A stretch of 22,069 bases of DNA from positions 1 through 22,069 of the forward strand of contig MNCI01023843.1 in the NCBI GenBank assembly GCA_015680685.1, given 5' to 3'. Made by a program: the position numbers and the translations under genes. The notes beneath the pieces were generated by a model. That model was not told the origin of the DNA. It searched no databases and was given only the letters and a program-made list of their open reading frames with translations. Below, piece by piece: positions 1 to 10,400 of this stretch (the stretch's first letter is position 1; every line of letters begins with the position of its first letter). The DNA is from Gnetum montanum (taxonomy: Eukaryota; Streptophyta; Gnetopsida; Gnetales; Gnetaceae).

Positions 1-1553
1 AGTTGGTCCTTGACACATTTTATTCTCTTATAAGTAAGGGTATTTTTTAGATTTAATTGAGTAGTTTGTTGAAATATGCCCCTTCTACAATGAAACCATG
101 CACTCATTGGGATAGTTATTGTAAAAGGTGGGTTGGAGAAAGCATCCAATGTGGTCTTTCTAAAATGACCTTTTAGACCACATCCATGCTTTTGGCATAA
201 GAAGACAAAAAGCATGAAACTATACTACAAAGTCCTTTTGTTGTCCTAGGGTTAATCATCAAAAGCTTCCCAAATATGAGTCCTTTGAACTGAAACCCAA
301 TTAGAGGGTTTTAGAGATGCAACCAAATAGTAAACCAACCCATGGTATAATTTCTTCCATTAATCTCTTTTTAGTTTAGCAAATGTTGTAGAACTCATTT
401 CTTCATTTGTATATTAAGAGTTCCTACTCACTGTATATTTCTTCATTTTGTATATTAAGATTCAATTGCTATCATATTAGACTTCTTCTCACAAACAAAT
501 AACATTGTGTTACCTTGAAGAACGCTTGTTTGAATTAGAATAACAGTCCATGTGCAGGTTCCAGGATTTCATGTCCTTCACAAGTGGTGCCTTGCCATTG
601 AAAGAGCTAATGAAGGGCCATTGAAATTTTTTTTTGTGAAACCGGTAGAGCTTTTTGAAAAATAGAGATGCCTAGGCGATTTGTGCAATTCAAAGATCCA
701 AAGTCAATATCGTCCTGCAAATCAAAGATCACACTGCAATGCAATGGGATATCTCACTGTGACACAACCTATTTTAACTTTACTGGAATTGGTCAGAAGG
801 TATGCCTCAAATTCATTAAAATTCCAAATTTACCGTCAAAGAGAGAGGAAACGAGAATTCACTAAAATAAGCAAAACCACCACTAACACATAACACCGAT
901 GATAAACAACCATGCTCATGTGCCCGCGCCCTTACACTTTAAAACTCACTCTTTCGCTGGAACTCACTCCCACGAAAACTTCCTCTTTCTGTGCATTCCG
1001 GGTGTCGGGGTGCGTTTGACATAAAGGTGCTGTTAAGGTTGTATTTATAAAAATAAATAGCAATCTACACACACTAAATTGGCAGCATCTTTTGTATTTT
1101 TAAACTGGTAAATCACTGTAATTTTTCAAAGATTAAAATCCCTATATTTTAATACATTTAATTTCATTCTAATTTTATAATTAAAATCTTAATTAAATAT
1201 AATCTTGCCCCTGTAAAACAGCCCTTATTCCCAAACTCATTTAAATACAAGATGGGGCGTTCGTACTCTCCCATGCTCCTTTCATGCGTAGCCAATTGAT
1301 ACCCGTGGCCTAGCATGGCAGAGACGCAGACTCTTCCTAAAACGATGGCACAATAGTAAGCACGCAACTCTCAACTCCCTTGATGGATATCCCGCAACTG
1401 CAAGCAATTTCCAAGAGCATCCCAAAAAGATACGCCAAAATTATCTCACCTATCATTCATTCATAATGCTTTCTTTCGAGAAAGAAATGGCCATATGGTC
1501 AAAGAGACATGAAATGGCCATAATGCTTTCATTCAATTCTCGCTCCTGCCATG
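1..1553. other. Flanking DNA left of the outer retrotransposon, no convincing gene
   Basis: AT-rich sequence whose open frames are short, overlapping and unlike any family I know. It contains a direct repeat of about 22 bases (around 398-420 and 437-461, each ending in GTATATTAAGA), an 18-base palindrome at 1470-1487 and one exon-like stretch described separately. I see no RNA gene and no TIR-bounded element. It could be intergenic DNA or the remains of older transposons. Confidence 0.5.
558..665 (+). other. Possible exon remnant, unrecognised
   Basis: After a fair 3' splice-site context ending in TGTGCAG at 557, the frame starting at 558 reads about 35 codons of ordinary protein-like composition (VPGFHVLHKWCLAIERAN and onward, ending PVELFEK) and stops with TAG at 663-665. 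It could be the last exon of a host gene or a gene fragment. I do not recognise the protein, and 35 codons is short enough to be chance. No matching upstream exon was found in 1-557. Confidence 0.22.
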
Positions 1554-1732
1554 TGTTGAGGCCAACCTCACCCATGCTAGGCATAGAGCCTTGTTTGAAC
1601 AAGTACAATTTTTCAAAAAAATAAAAAATAAAAAATAAAAATATAAATAAAAATAAAAATTAAAAAAAATAATAATAATACATGGCCAAGGCAGTTGGCG
1701 GTTTAGGGTTAGGGTTTCCCCCCTAGGGCCGC

Positions 1733-1738
1733 TATAAA
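1733..1738 (+). promoter_or_regulatory. TATA box of the outer LTR
   Basis: TATAAA in the context GCTATAAAGAGGGG, about 180 bases into the LTR, downstream of an A-rich run (about 1612-1680) and of GTTTAGGGTTAGGG. Transcription would be expected to begin about 25-35 bases downstream, near 1765, defining the U3/R boundary. Inferred from motif and position only. Confidence 0.5.
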
Positions 1739-2803
1739 GAGGGGAGCCCAGCTATCTTTGATGGCCATGGGGATTGCCGGTCGGGGGCTGAATCTGTATT
1801 TTTGCCTCCAAATCAGTACTATTTTTCTGCAGCATCGGATCATGACCCCCTTCAGATAATCATCATTTTATTTCATTTTCTATTATCATTTCTTTTTCAT
1901 TTTTTTTTCAAAACTCTTCCTAATCTACATATTCGCTTCTATATGTGTGATTCAGGTTTCACTGATTTTTGTAAGTCTCTGCGCTCAGCAATTTTAGGCT
2001 TTCTTTTATACACTCGTATCCTCGACTAAACCCATTGACGCCCTAGCTTCCTCTCTCGTCTGATACTTGTCCTTTAATGCTTATAGTAGGAACCGGTTTA
2101 TATCTAGATAGAATTTTCTTCTATGTTTGGAAGAAATTGTTTATCGGATTCCTAGAGCTGCCACATTTCTCTGTTTAGCCTTTTTGCCTTTCCTAGTATT
2201 GTTTATATGCTTTTTTCTTTTTCAACGAATTTTACATATCTTTGTTTCCTCACTATTTTATGTGCACTGGAGCTTTTTAGTTCTTTGCTTATCATCTTGG
2301 ATTTCGGGTTTCTCTGACGACGATCAGGGACAGAGGTGAGCATCTCTCTCTCTCTTCCTACGTTGTCCTCCTCACGTGGCGACGGTGGACAGCAGACGAC
2401 AGGTGACAGGAGCAGGAGTGCAGCACATTTGGCAGAGTGCATGGCAGCGACGGCTAGTTACACATGGCAGTCTGGTGCACGTCAACATGGGTATCCACAG
2501 CGGCCTTGTGAGCATCGTAGGTGGCGATCATTTGGCAGCAATGAACTTCTTTGAATTGCAGCAGGTAATCCTATTATCTCCCTTGCAAGTAGTTGCTACA
2601 GTAAACAAATTTGTCCCTACCATAAGGGTAGCAACAGCGGCAGCAACCGCATACTGAAAGCACCTTTTGAACTTTTGAATTATTTATTGTCCTAGAAATT
2701 GCACAAATTATTTTAAGTTTCCAATATTAAATTAAATTTAAGTTTTAAATATTTTGCTTAAAAATATTATTATTATTGTTTTGTCCCATAGCCCTTTCCA
2801 GCT

Positions 2804-2858
2804 GAGACTATTCTCGGGTTTCTGTACCCATACGGGAGGCGCCCTAGGCAATAGTCTC
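2804..2858 (+). other. Stem-loop near the end of the outer LTR
   Basis: GAGACTATT at 2804-2812 is the exact reverse complement of AATAGTCTC at 2850-2858, enclosing 37 bases that contain a smaller GGGT...ACCC pairing. It lies in the probable U5 region shortly before the primer-binding site, where retroelement RNAs often fold. Function is inferred. Confidence 0.35.
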
Positions 2859-2918
2859 CTAAAACGAGTTTTCACAGGTGTTGGCAGCGTGTCCAAAATT
2901 TACGCATCAACACCTTTT

Positions 2919-2936
2919 TGGCGCTAGAAGGAGGGC
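2919..2936 (+). other. Primer-binding site of the outer element
   Basis: TGGCGCTAGAAGGAGGGC begins with the TGG that pairs with a tRNA 3' CCA end and starts six bases after the LTR end. It matches the inner element's site (20349-20366, minus strand) at 17 of 18 bases; the one difference is a G-to-A change at a CpG. I do not assign the tRNA species. Confidence 0.72.
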
Positions 2937-3298
2937 AGTTTCTCAACCTTTTTTTTATTTTCCTTTTATGTTTTTTTTTTTAAAAAAATTATCATTTTTT
3001 TATTACTGTCTATTTAATTTTTGCCTCCCTATTTTCAGTTTTATTGCTCTATTTTAGTTTCATTTTCAAATCTCCAATTTATATTTTAGCAATCCTTTTT
3101 TAAATTTGTTTTTCTGAAATTTAATTTAGGTGATTTAAATCATTTTACTTTTAATTTACTTTTCTGAAATTTTGCAATTTCCATTTTACTTTTAATTTTT
3201 TTAAAAAAATAAAAAAATATAGCATTGAAATGTTTTTTTCATTTTCTTTAATTTTCATAGTTTATTAGCATTTTACATTTCCTGTTATTTTTCATTTT
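2937..3298 (+). other. Leader of the outer element between primer site and gag
   Basis: About 360 bases, very rich in T and A with many pyrimidine runs and no open frame of note. A long AT-rich untranslated leader before gag is common in large plant gypsy elements. No splice pair was convincing. Confidence 0.5.
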
Positions 3299-4245
3299 AT
3301 GAGTGACTTTTCTTATGGAGTATCTCAACAAAGAACTCATACTCCTACCCCTAGTCAACCAGCTACTCGTCAATTTACCTTGAGAAAATAACGAGCTTCA
3401 CTTTTTCCAAGTTCAATTCTTAAGAAACCTCGGACTAAGATGGCAGCCCATCAACCCTCGGCTCCCTTAGTAAGAAACCCTTTTAACTTTCACAATTACC
3501 ATGACATACCAAAATCCCTTCAAAACATAAATTTATTCTTTGATCCTACAACCCCTACGAATGATGCCTGCCAACACATACAATGTTTTGAAACCTTATT
3601 AAGGATCCATAACATTGTACATAATGATGTGGCATGTAGAGTGTTTATAACAACATTTAGGACCAAAGCAACCCAATGGTTCTTAATACTTTTTGATGCC
3701 TCTATTAACACATGACAAGAATTCAAAAACAAGTTCTTGAATCAATTTGACAAATTTACAAGCCCTGCTATCGCATCAAACAACTTTACCAGCCTAAGAA
3801 AGCTACCTGGGGAAAATGTTAGGGATTATAACCTTAGATTCCTTCATCAACTTGCCTATGTGCCAAATGAGATGCGACCACAACCAGATGGTATCCTCAA
3901 CTTCTATCTCTCTACCATTGATCCATTCTTTGCTTATGTTATCAAATCTGATCCCAACATAATGGAAATACAAGGTGCAATGTCAAAAGCTGTGGAATTA
4001 GAGCAAATAACCCTTATGAACAGCATCCAAACCCAATTTGGGATGATGAGTGTTAGTAACCCTATGCAATCAAACCCACTCCTACCAACTTTTCAAACAT
4101 CTAATGTTATGTCTCAAGCTGTTTCTCCCTTTCAATCAACTCAACCTTTAAGTAATTACTCACAAGGCCCCATGTCCTCTTCATTCTTACCATCTAACAC
4201 TGGTTTGAATGATGACCAATCAAAAGCCTCAATTCAATCCATTAT
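3299..4245 (+). pseudogene. gag: gag of the outer element, 5' part (split by insertion)
   Basis: Gag builds the virus-like particle that packages retrotransposon RNA. The frame opens at ATG 3299 and includes a second possible start at ATG 3440. The capsid-like region (roughly codons 60-200) has the retrotransposon gag pattern: FETLLRIHNI, a Trp-containing helix (TQWFLILF) and QEFKNKFLNQF. It is followed by a Gln/Ser/Pro-rich stretch. Two in-frame stops are present: TAA 3389-3391, which fits an ancestral Gln codon, and TGA 3713-3715, which sits where this family normally has Trp. The inner element enters at 4245; the frame resumes at 21843. Otherwise it is fairly well preserved, with fewer stops per kb than the inner element that interrupts it. 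The start choice is uncertain because the first stop lies between the two ATGs. Confidence 0.8.
4241..4245. repeat. Target site duplication, left copy (ATTAT)
   Basis: Five bases immediately before the TG of the inner element's left LTR. They are repeated exactly at 21838-21842 after the terminal CA of the right LTR. Five-base duplications are typical of Ty3/gypsy integrases. Confidence 0.93.
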
Positions 4246-5711
4246 TGTAACGACGGAAAATGTCGGTTGCTGGAAATACCGAACGAAAATCCATATACAT
4301 AGTTCTAACCTTGGATCCGTGCGAGGGCCGTGCTGGAGAAAGATGAATTCGAGGTGCCCTGAATGGTTCTGTCGATTAGATAGGGACTTATTTAATCAGT
4401 AAAAGGTTTGGTAATAATTTCGATGGCGAAATGCAAATTCTCTATAAAGCAATGCAATGTCGTTACCTCGAAAGCAATTGAAGATAATGCAAACGATTTA
4501 GATAAGATTGCCAAATGATTTAGATAAGATTGCCAAATCCGTTTAACTAGGGTGTAAGAGATCAGATTTGATAGATGATATGACCACAAGATCTGGGATT
4601 TAATTTATGAAAAACAATATGTTTGATACAATGACTTCAGGCGAGCTTCGGTTTGGACAAAGCATATGCTAGTAACAAGAAAGTTACATAAAGATGAAAC
4701 AAGTGAGGATCAATCTACCTTGATCTAGCCAATCTGGGCGCAAGGAAGTCAGACCCGTGGGAGAATATCCGGTAGCCGATTTTTTCTGATCAAGAATTCT
4801 TGTCAATCACCTTTGACGTTCTCACGATCGCTGATTCTCTTTTGCTAATTTTGCCAACCTTGAAGAGAAAATTTGCCTACCCTTTGATCTTCGTCAATTG
4901 GAGCATTTATAAGGTTAGGGTCAAGAGAAAAATGTGGTTTAACTGACGCATGTCCTGCACTCATAAAATGCCGTTGACTCAATGTGTTGTCGTTGAAGCT
5001 TATGACGCTATGCTGCGTAGCGCGTCGTAAACTACCCTCGTGCGGGCTTTGACAACAGACTGTCCTTTGATTACGCTGTAATACACTAGAGAGCGTATTG
5101 TGGCGTATGAACTACTGATGTGCTTGTCGTTACTTGAATTACACTGCATTACACTAAATTACGCATCGTAGCGTAATTCAGCGTAAAATAACGAAATTGC
5201 AAAAGTAAAAGTGTCGTTGCCGTGCTTCTTCTGTTTCTATCTTTTTTAGGGTTTTTACTGCGCAGCATTGTGTAAAGCAGCATAATGGGCCCCTTAACCA
5301 GGAAAGAAAACCCGCTGAAATGCGTGTTATATTGCAAACTGTTGCTTAGGATTTGAGATTTCTTACTGGGCTATCGAAGTCTTGCATGTTTGCCATCCTT
5401 GATGATGCGGTGGACTTTGTTTGATATTACGCTGCACAATGTGATATTACACTATGTAGCGTAATACAGCATAATTTGCCAAAAGTTAAGATTTTCGAAA
5501 TAGATAACTTGCGAAGTTGGAAGCATTTTCCGCCGTGCATCCATCGCTTTGCTTCGTCCTCTGGAATTCACTTGTGTTGTGCTGCGCAGCGTGGCGGGAC
5601 AGACCTTTGACTGAAAAGGAACTTGATGCACCGCACCCTGTTGCAACCCTTTGTCTGAATCATTGTCCTTTAGCTGAACTGCCAAGGCTTTGAAATTTCC
5701 ACGGTGTTTCA
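4246..5711 (-). repeat. 3' LTR of the inner element (left-hand copy)
   Basis: Homologous to 20373-21837. Boundaries come from the first TGTAAC after the ATTAT duplication and from the terminal GTTTCA that also ends the right copy. Its TATA-like box is at 4912-4905 and its 22-base tandem duplication at 4494-4537. The tandem is present in both LTRs, so it predates this insertion. Confidence 0.95.
4905..4912 (-). promoter_or_regulatory. TATA box of the inner 3' LTR
   Basis: The counterpart of 21031-21038. From this LTR it would direct minus-strand transcription outward into the outer element's gag (antisense to it) and the flanking DNA. Confidence 0.5.
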
Positions 5712-5715
5712 ATGG

Positions 5716-5724
5716 CCCCTCTTT
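5716..5724 (-). other. Polypurine tract of the inner element
   Basis: Minus strand AAAGAGGGG, four bases (CCAT) before the TGAAAC that begins the 3' LTR at 5711. This is where plus-strand DNA synthesis would be primed. Position and composition fit; the tract is short. Confidence 0.6.
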
Positions 5725-6919
5725 GTTGACGTTTAGAGGACTTGTCTGAAAGACGTCGACAAAGAATACGAAACACCAGAAAGGCAAAAGCATCAACAGC
5801 ATCTGTCAGAGACTGCTCAAATGACGTTCTGTTAAACGTAGAAGTGTGAGGATGAAGGGCTAGAGGTTATGGAAAGGATCTTACAGGAATTAGAGATGGT
5901 AGGTTCGGGGAAGACTCAAATACATGAACATAAAGCTTCTCTAAACAAGTCATTACATCCTTTCGCCAATGTGTTTACAAAAGGTTGCGCCGTTATACAG
6001 CGTATGAAGGGCTTGCAAGGACAAGTTATGTTATGCCTGCATGGCCTGAATGAGTTGTTTTACATCCATTTTGGCAAACCTCCTTTTTTTTGCCAAAATG
6101 CAGATTACATGCCACAAGGCGAGCTACGTTACGCCAGTTTATGGGCATGACAATGAAAAACTGAGTGACTTAATGCTCACATTCTATACAAGTAGAGAAG
6201 AAGGCAGGACAATTGTAAGGATAAGGAAAGGATAAGGAAAAGGGAAAAAACAAGGTAAGGCATCCGATGGCAGGAGAGGTAGGGTTTGCACTTCTAAGTG
6301 ACCAGACTAGTCTGAGCAGCCACCTCAGAACACCATAACACCTCGCCTTCCAATGACAGTATTCTCGAACAATGCCACCGTAACAAGTATCCTGCAAAAC
6401 AGAACATAAAGCAGAAAAGCCAGAAACAAACATCCAGATTGCTAAGGAGAGAGGGTGTTGAAGCAAGCGTCGTCCAAAGTGAAAAGACGGGTGGAGACCG
6501 TGAAAGAGGGACCACAGCAAGCAGTAAGGGTGTCAATGTTGATGCCGCGGTTCCTGAAGTTGCCGTCGGCAGCTAGATTCATCTTGTTAGAAAGACGGTG
6601 CAAAGAACATGTCAGATGAATCTGCTAAGCCAGAATCTGGTGACAACGATGGATGGAGGCCACTGAGACTTCAGATGGCTATAGTTTTTTCGGGGCCCCA
6701 AGTGGCTAAATTGATCCCAGGAGGTGCAGCTATGAAGTGGCTATCGTAGCAACATCTTCGAGGGGTCAGTAGTATGCCTTTCGGCATATTCGAGGAATTA
6801 GCAGAATGCCGACGTGGTAACAGCATTGTATCTGTCCCAATGCCTTACCAGCTCCATCTGGTAGAAATGCTGTGCAAGAATGATCACACTCGCTTGTTTC
6901 ATAGATGGCTAGTTGACAG
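5725..6919. other. 3' untranslated region of the inner element, no supported gene
   Basis: About 1.2 kb between the polypurine tract and repeat cluster A. A + strand open frame of 93 codons (5869-6150) has no recognisable motif or splice context and was not accepted. Nothing else was recognised. Confidence 0.5.
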
Positions 6920-7256
6920 ATTCCAGTTTTAGGTCCTGGTTGACTGTTGTTGCTAGTTTTAAGTCTCAGCAGACCGTGATCCCGGTTTAACGTTTGGGCA
7001 GACTGGAACCTGCTAGTGTTACGTCGTAGCGGATGGTGGAAGGGCTAGTTTATGGTCCTAGCAGACCGTGCTGTGGGTGTTAGTTTTATGTCTTGACCCA
7101 GGGACAAGTCTATGCTGGTTTAGCATCTTAGCATATGTGTGCTTACCTTTTCCAGTTTAGCGTCTTGGCGGACGCATGCAAGAGCTGCCAGTTTTAGGTC
7201 GTAGTGGACGTGTACAACTTTGCTAGTTTTACGTTGTAGCGGACGTTGGTTACCTG
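6920..7256. repeat. Dyad repeat cluster A, 3' region of the inner element
   Basis: About ten degenerate copies of a unit of roughly 30 bases beginning GCTAGTTTTA and followed by a short inverted repeat with a six-base gap. Clear copies are GGTC-CTAGCA-GACC near 7046, GCGTC-TTGGCG-GACGC near 7161 and ACGTT-GTAGCG-GACGT near 7230. The cluster ends about 20 bases past the pol stop codon (7277) in the 3' untranslated part of the element. Confidence 0.66.
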
Positions 7257-7276
7257 ATTTTGAGCTGGGTCAATGT

Positions 7277-8326
7277 TCAGATGTAATACCGCTTTAGGTA
7301 CAGATAATTCACTGGATTTGCTAGTTCGTTGCCGTCGGTGTCCACTAACTTGAATGCTCCGTTGCTATATGCGTCGATGACCAGGAAAGGGGCTTCCTAG
7401 TTTGCAAAGAACTTGCCTACTAGTTCATGAATGGCTTTGAGAACTAAATCTCCTTTCTCAATCGGTCGTCGATGTAGGTTGTGTCGATGCCTCTGCCTCT
7501 GTTTGTCTTGATATTTCTCGATGGTGTCGAGCGTCTGGATGCGTTTCTTCTCCACTAAGTCTAAATCCACAATTTTAGACTCGTTGTACTGAGTCTCATT
7601 TATAACCGTAGATAGGACCATCCGCAATGAGGGAACCTATAAGTCCAAGGGAAACACTGCTTCTGATCCGTAGACCAGGCTATAGGGCATCCTGTCTGTA
7701 GTTGCTCTGCACGTCGTATGATACACCCATAGCATATAGAGGATCTTTTCATGCCACCGCTTCTTATTACTGTCGAGCATTTTCTTGAGTAAATTGATGA
7801 TCACCTTGTTTTTTGCCTCTGCTTGACCATTTGCTTGCGGGTAATAAGGTGAAGAAAAAGATTGCCTAATACCAATATTATTGCAAAAAGATTTGGTTTC
7901 TGTGCTACTAAATTGTGGTTCGTTGTCAGTCACAATAGTCGTAGGGAGTCCAAATCTGGTTACAATATTATCTAAGATGAAGTGGTAAACCTGTTGAGAT
8001 GTAATATTTTGCAGGGGGATAGCCTCAACTCACTTTGTAAAATACTCAGTGGCGGTGATAATAAAGCTATGACCTATAGAAGATTTAGGCGAGATGGGGC
8101 CTATGATGTCCAGTCCCCATCGTTGGAATGGCCAAGTGATTTGGGTAGTGTGTAGCTGAGTTGGAGCTACGTGTATTAGATTTACGTAACGCTGGCACAT
8201 GTCACACATCTTAACCTTGGCAAGGTAGTCTTTTTCCATGTACGGCCAATAGTACCCTAAGCGTCTGATTTTAGCAATCATTGGTCGCAGGGCTACGTGT
8301 CCTCCGCACAGCCCTTCGTGGACTTT
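7277..8326 (-). other. Integrase domain
   Basis: Inserts the cDNA into the genome. The zinc-binding HHCC part is visible (HEGLCGGH, then CDMCQRY). The catalytic core has D in WGLDIIGPI, D in IVTDNEPQF and, 35 residues later, E in ANGQAEAKNK, the D-D-35-E pattern. The C-terminal part reads HRRPIEKGDLVLK and ends at the TGA at 7279-7277. Stops at 8032, 7639 and 7399 break it. Confidence 0.92.
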
Positions 8327-8638
8327 GTTAACTATTCGCCGTGCTTGGTCACTATTAACATAGGTAAACAATACCCCATCGAAGGAGCGTCTACAGAGAG
8401 TACTATCTCTAAGGATGACGTATTGCCTGGCACGTTTGCGCACGACATCTTTTTGCGCATGTGTTAGCTCATGTGGTGGTTCACCATACAGAAGGTAAGT
8501 TTTAATGCTATCATACCATTCTGACGTTCCTTCCACATTTAATGAGGAGATTTGAGCCGCTTGAATGACAGGCTCTATACATTCTATCATTAAAGCAGGC
8601 CAAGTGGCAAACAAATGTGATGGCATGTTTAGTTCCAT

Positions 8639-9004
8639 TGTTGCTACTGCATCGGCAATGACGTTTTCGTTGCGCAGCACGTGTTGAGCATCGGTTGTCA
8701 CGAATTGCTTCAGGAGATCTTTAGCCATATCGCAGTGGGGCTGTAGGTGCACAGCCTTGTAGGCGTAGATTCCTGTGATTTGATTGATTACCAACATCAA
8801 ATTTCCTCGGATCGCTAGGTGTTGGACGTTGAGTTCATTGGCCATCAACAATCCTCTAAGGAGTCCCTCATACTCTGCCACGTTGTTCGTACAAGGGAAG
8901 GTCAGGCGGCAAGCCGATGGATGCACATCCTCAGGAGAAAGCATAATAACAGCAGTGACACTGCTGCCTTTAGTGGTTGAAGCTCTGTCAAAATATAGCG
9001 TCGC
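8639..9004 (-). other. Second, archaeal-type RNase H domain
   Basis: A second RNase H lies between the first and integrase: TLYFDRASTTKGSS, then FPCTNNVAEYEGLLRGL, IRGNLMLVINQITG and LRNENVIADAVA. This dual arrangement is diagnostic of the plant Tat lineage. Asp in the FDRAS strand and Glu in NNVAEYE are kept. The usual Asp of the GDS-type strand is Asn (RGNLM), a G-to-A-type change that should abolish catalysis. The final Asp (IADAVA) is kept. Confidence 0.87.
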
Positions 9005-9079
9005 TTCAAGGCCTGTTGATACAAGGCTTAAACTATGTACATGTTCATCCGGGAATTCTAGCTCTATTGTAGCCTGATC

Positions 9080-9640
9080 GTTAACCAGCGATGTTGCTAA
9101 TTGGTCAACTATGGCCTGGCCTTTAGTGAATGACTGGCCAACATAATGTAGATCAAACTCAGCTGTGATAGCTTTCCAGCGAGCTATCCTACTACTTTCA
9201 TACAAATTTTTGGAGATAGCCCGCAGAATGTTACTTTTACAAATTATGTTGACCTGACCGTGGAAAAGATAATGCTTACATTTTTTAAGTGCGAAAACTA
9301 ATGCCAAGAAGTTACGCTCCACTTCGTTGTACCTTTTTTTGTACACAAATAGAGCATGATTGAGGTAATAGATAGGTGCTTCTGACCCATCGTTCCTTTT
9401 CTAGCAAAGTAACACAGCTATAGACACGTCTGAGTTAGCTAGATAAACGTAGAAAGGCTGATCCCTTTGTGGCAGGAAGACTGTTGGTAAATGTTGCAGC
9501 TCTTCTTTTAAATTGTCAAATGCATGTTGACAGTCATCAGTCCATTCAAAATTGACACCCTTCTTCAAAAGATGTTGCATGGGGTGCAATTTATCTAGTA
9601 ACCTTGAAATGAACTGTCTGATGAACTGAAGCCTACCCTG
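9080..9640 (-). other. First (gypsy-type) RNase H domain, degenerate
   Basis: Follows RT after LKELRGLQGRLQFIRQFI and FEWTDDCQHAFDNLK. The region FYVYLANSDVSIAVLLC, a TAG at 9403-9401, then IYYLNHAL, KKRYNEVERNFLALVFALKK and HGQVNIICKSN matches the pattern of the RNase H domain that follows RT in gypsy elements. As usual for Tat elements, this first domain looks catalytically poor. Confidence 0.8.
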
Positions 9641-9749
9641 TAATCCACGTAGTTCCTTAAGATTTGCTGGTGGCGTTAAATCAACAATGGCTTTAACCTT
9701 GTCGGGGTCAACTCGGATGCCAATCTCTAATACCACAAACCCCAACATG

Positions 9750-10400
9750 CGTTCAGTTTTGACTCTGAATACGCATTTCTTTAGGTTAAGCCGTAAGTTA
9801 TGTTTGAGACATCATTTAAGGACCAACTCCAGGTCTTCTGAATGATCCTCTGACCTTATAGATTTGACAGCTATGTCATCTACGTAGTCGTTCAATCTCC
9901 CTAAGAGGTAATTACTAAAGATGTACATCATGGCTCGTTGATATGTTGCTCTGACGTTTTTTAACCCGAAAGGCATCATGGTGTAGTAGAAAGTCCCCCA
10001 GGGCATCATGAATGTTGTGGTCAATTGGTGCTCTAGGTTAATACGAATTTGGTTATAGCCTGAGAAACCATCCATAAAGGACAGGAGCGTGTGGCCAGCT
10101 GTTGTGTCGATTAGTTGGTCGATACTCGGTAATGGGAAGTTGTCTTTAATTGTAGCTTTGTTCAGATCCCAGAAGTCTATGCAGATGCGTATGCCTCCTA
10201 TTTTTTTAGAAACAACTACGATGTTGGACATCCAATCTAAGTAATCGACCACACGGATGAAACCAGCCTGATATAGCTTGGTGATTTCATCACGCACTGC
10301 TAGCACGATTTCTGACTTAATCTTCTGAGCCTTCTGCCTAATTGGTTTGATGCGTGGGTCTAAGATTATGTTGTGCTGTATTAATCTTGGGTTTAAACCC
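9750..10400 (-). other. Reverse transcriptase domain
   Basis: Copies element RNA into DNA. Counting from 10450, the RT signatures are: FIRVVDYLDWMSNIVVVSKK (residues 64-83), RICIDFWDLNKAT (88-100), FPLPSIDQLID (105-115), the first catalytic Asp in FMDGFSGYNQI (D127), TFYYTMMPFGLKN (153-165) and the catalytic YVDD (189-192). All three catalytic aspartates remain. The domain is broken near its end by TGA at 9814-9812 and has odd substitutions (for example Trp in IDFWDLN) that fit base decay. Confidence 0.93.

Larger units (their letters stand above)
1554..2912 (+). repeat. Probable 5' LTR of the outer element
   Basis: The stretch starts TGTTGA and ends TCAACA, a perfect six-base inverted terminus of the TG...CA type. 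It ends six bases before the primer-binding site, exactly the spacing seen in the inner element. A TATA-like box is at 1733-1738. The 1359-base length is close to the inner LTRs. The right-hand copy is outside the window, so the left boundary depends on the inverted terminus alone. A third piece of support would be CCATG (1549-1553) recurring after the 3' LTR. Confidence 0.62.

Noticed and set aside
2127-2657. Overlapping open frames on both strands inside the outer LTR
   Set aside because: They lie in the LTR downstream of the TATA box, overlap each other and show no protein family pattern.
5869-6150. 93-codon + strand open frame in the 3' region of the inner element
   Set aside because: No recognisable motif, splice context or promoter, and single-exon length within chance. 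Kept only as a note under the 3' region.
6170-6536. Two overlapping minus-strand open frames rich in Leu, Ser and Cys
   Set aside because: Low-complexity hydrophobic readings in overlapping frames after the pol stop; neither resembles an env or a membrane protein family with visible motifs.
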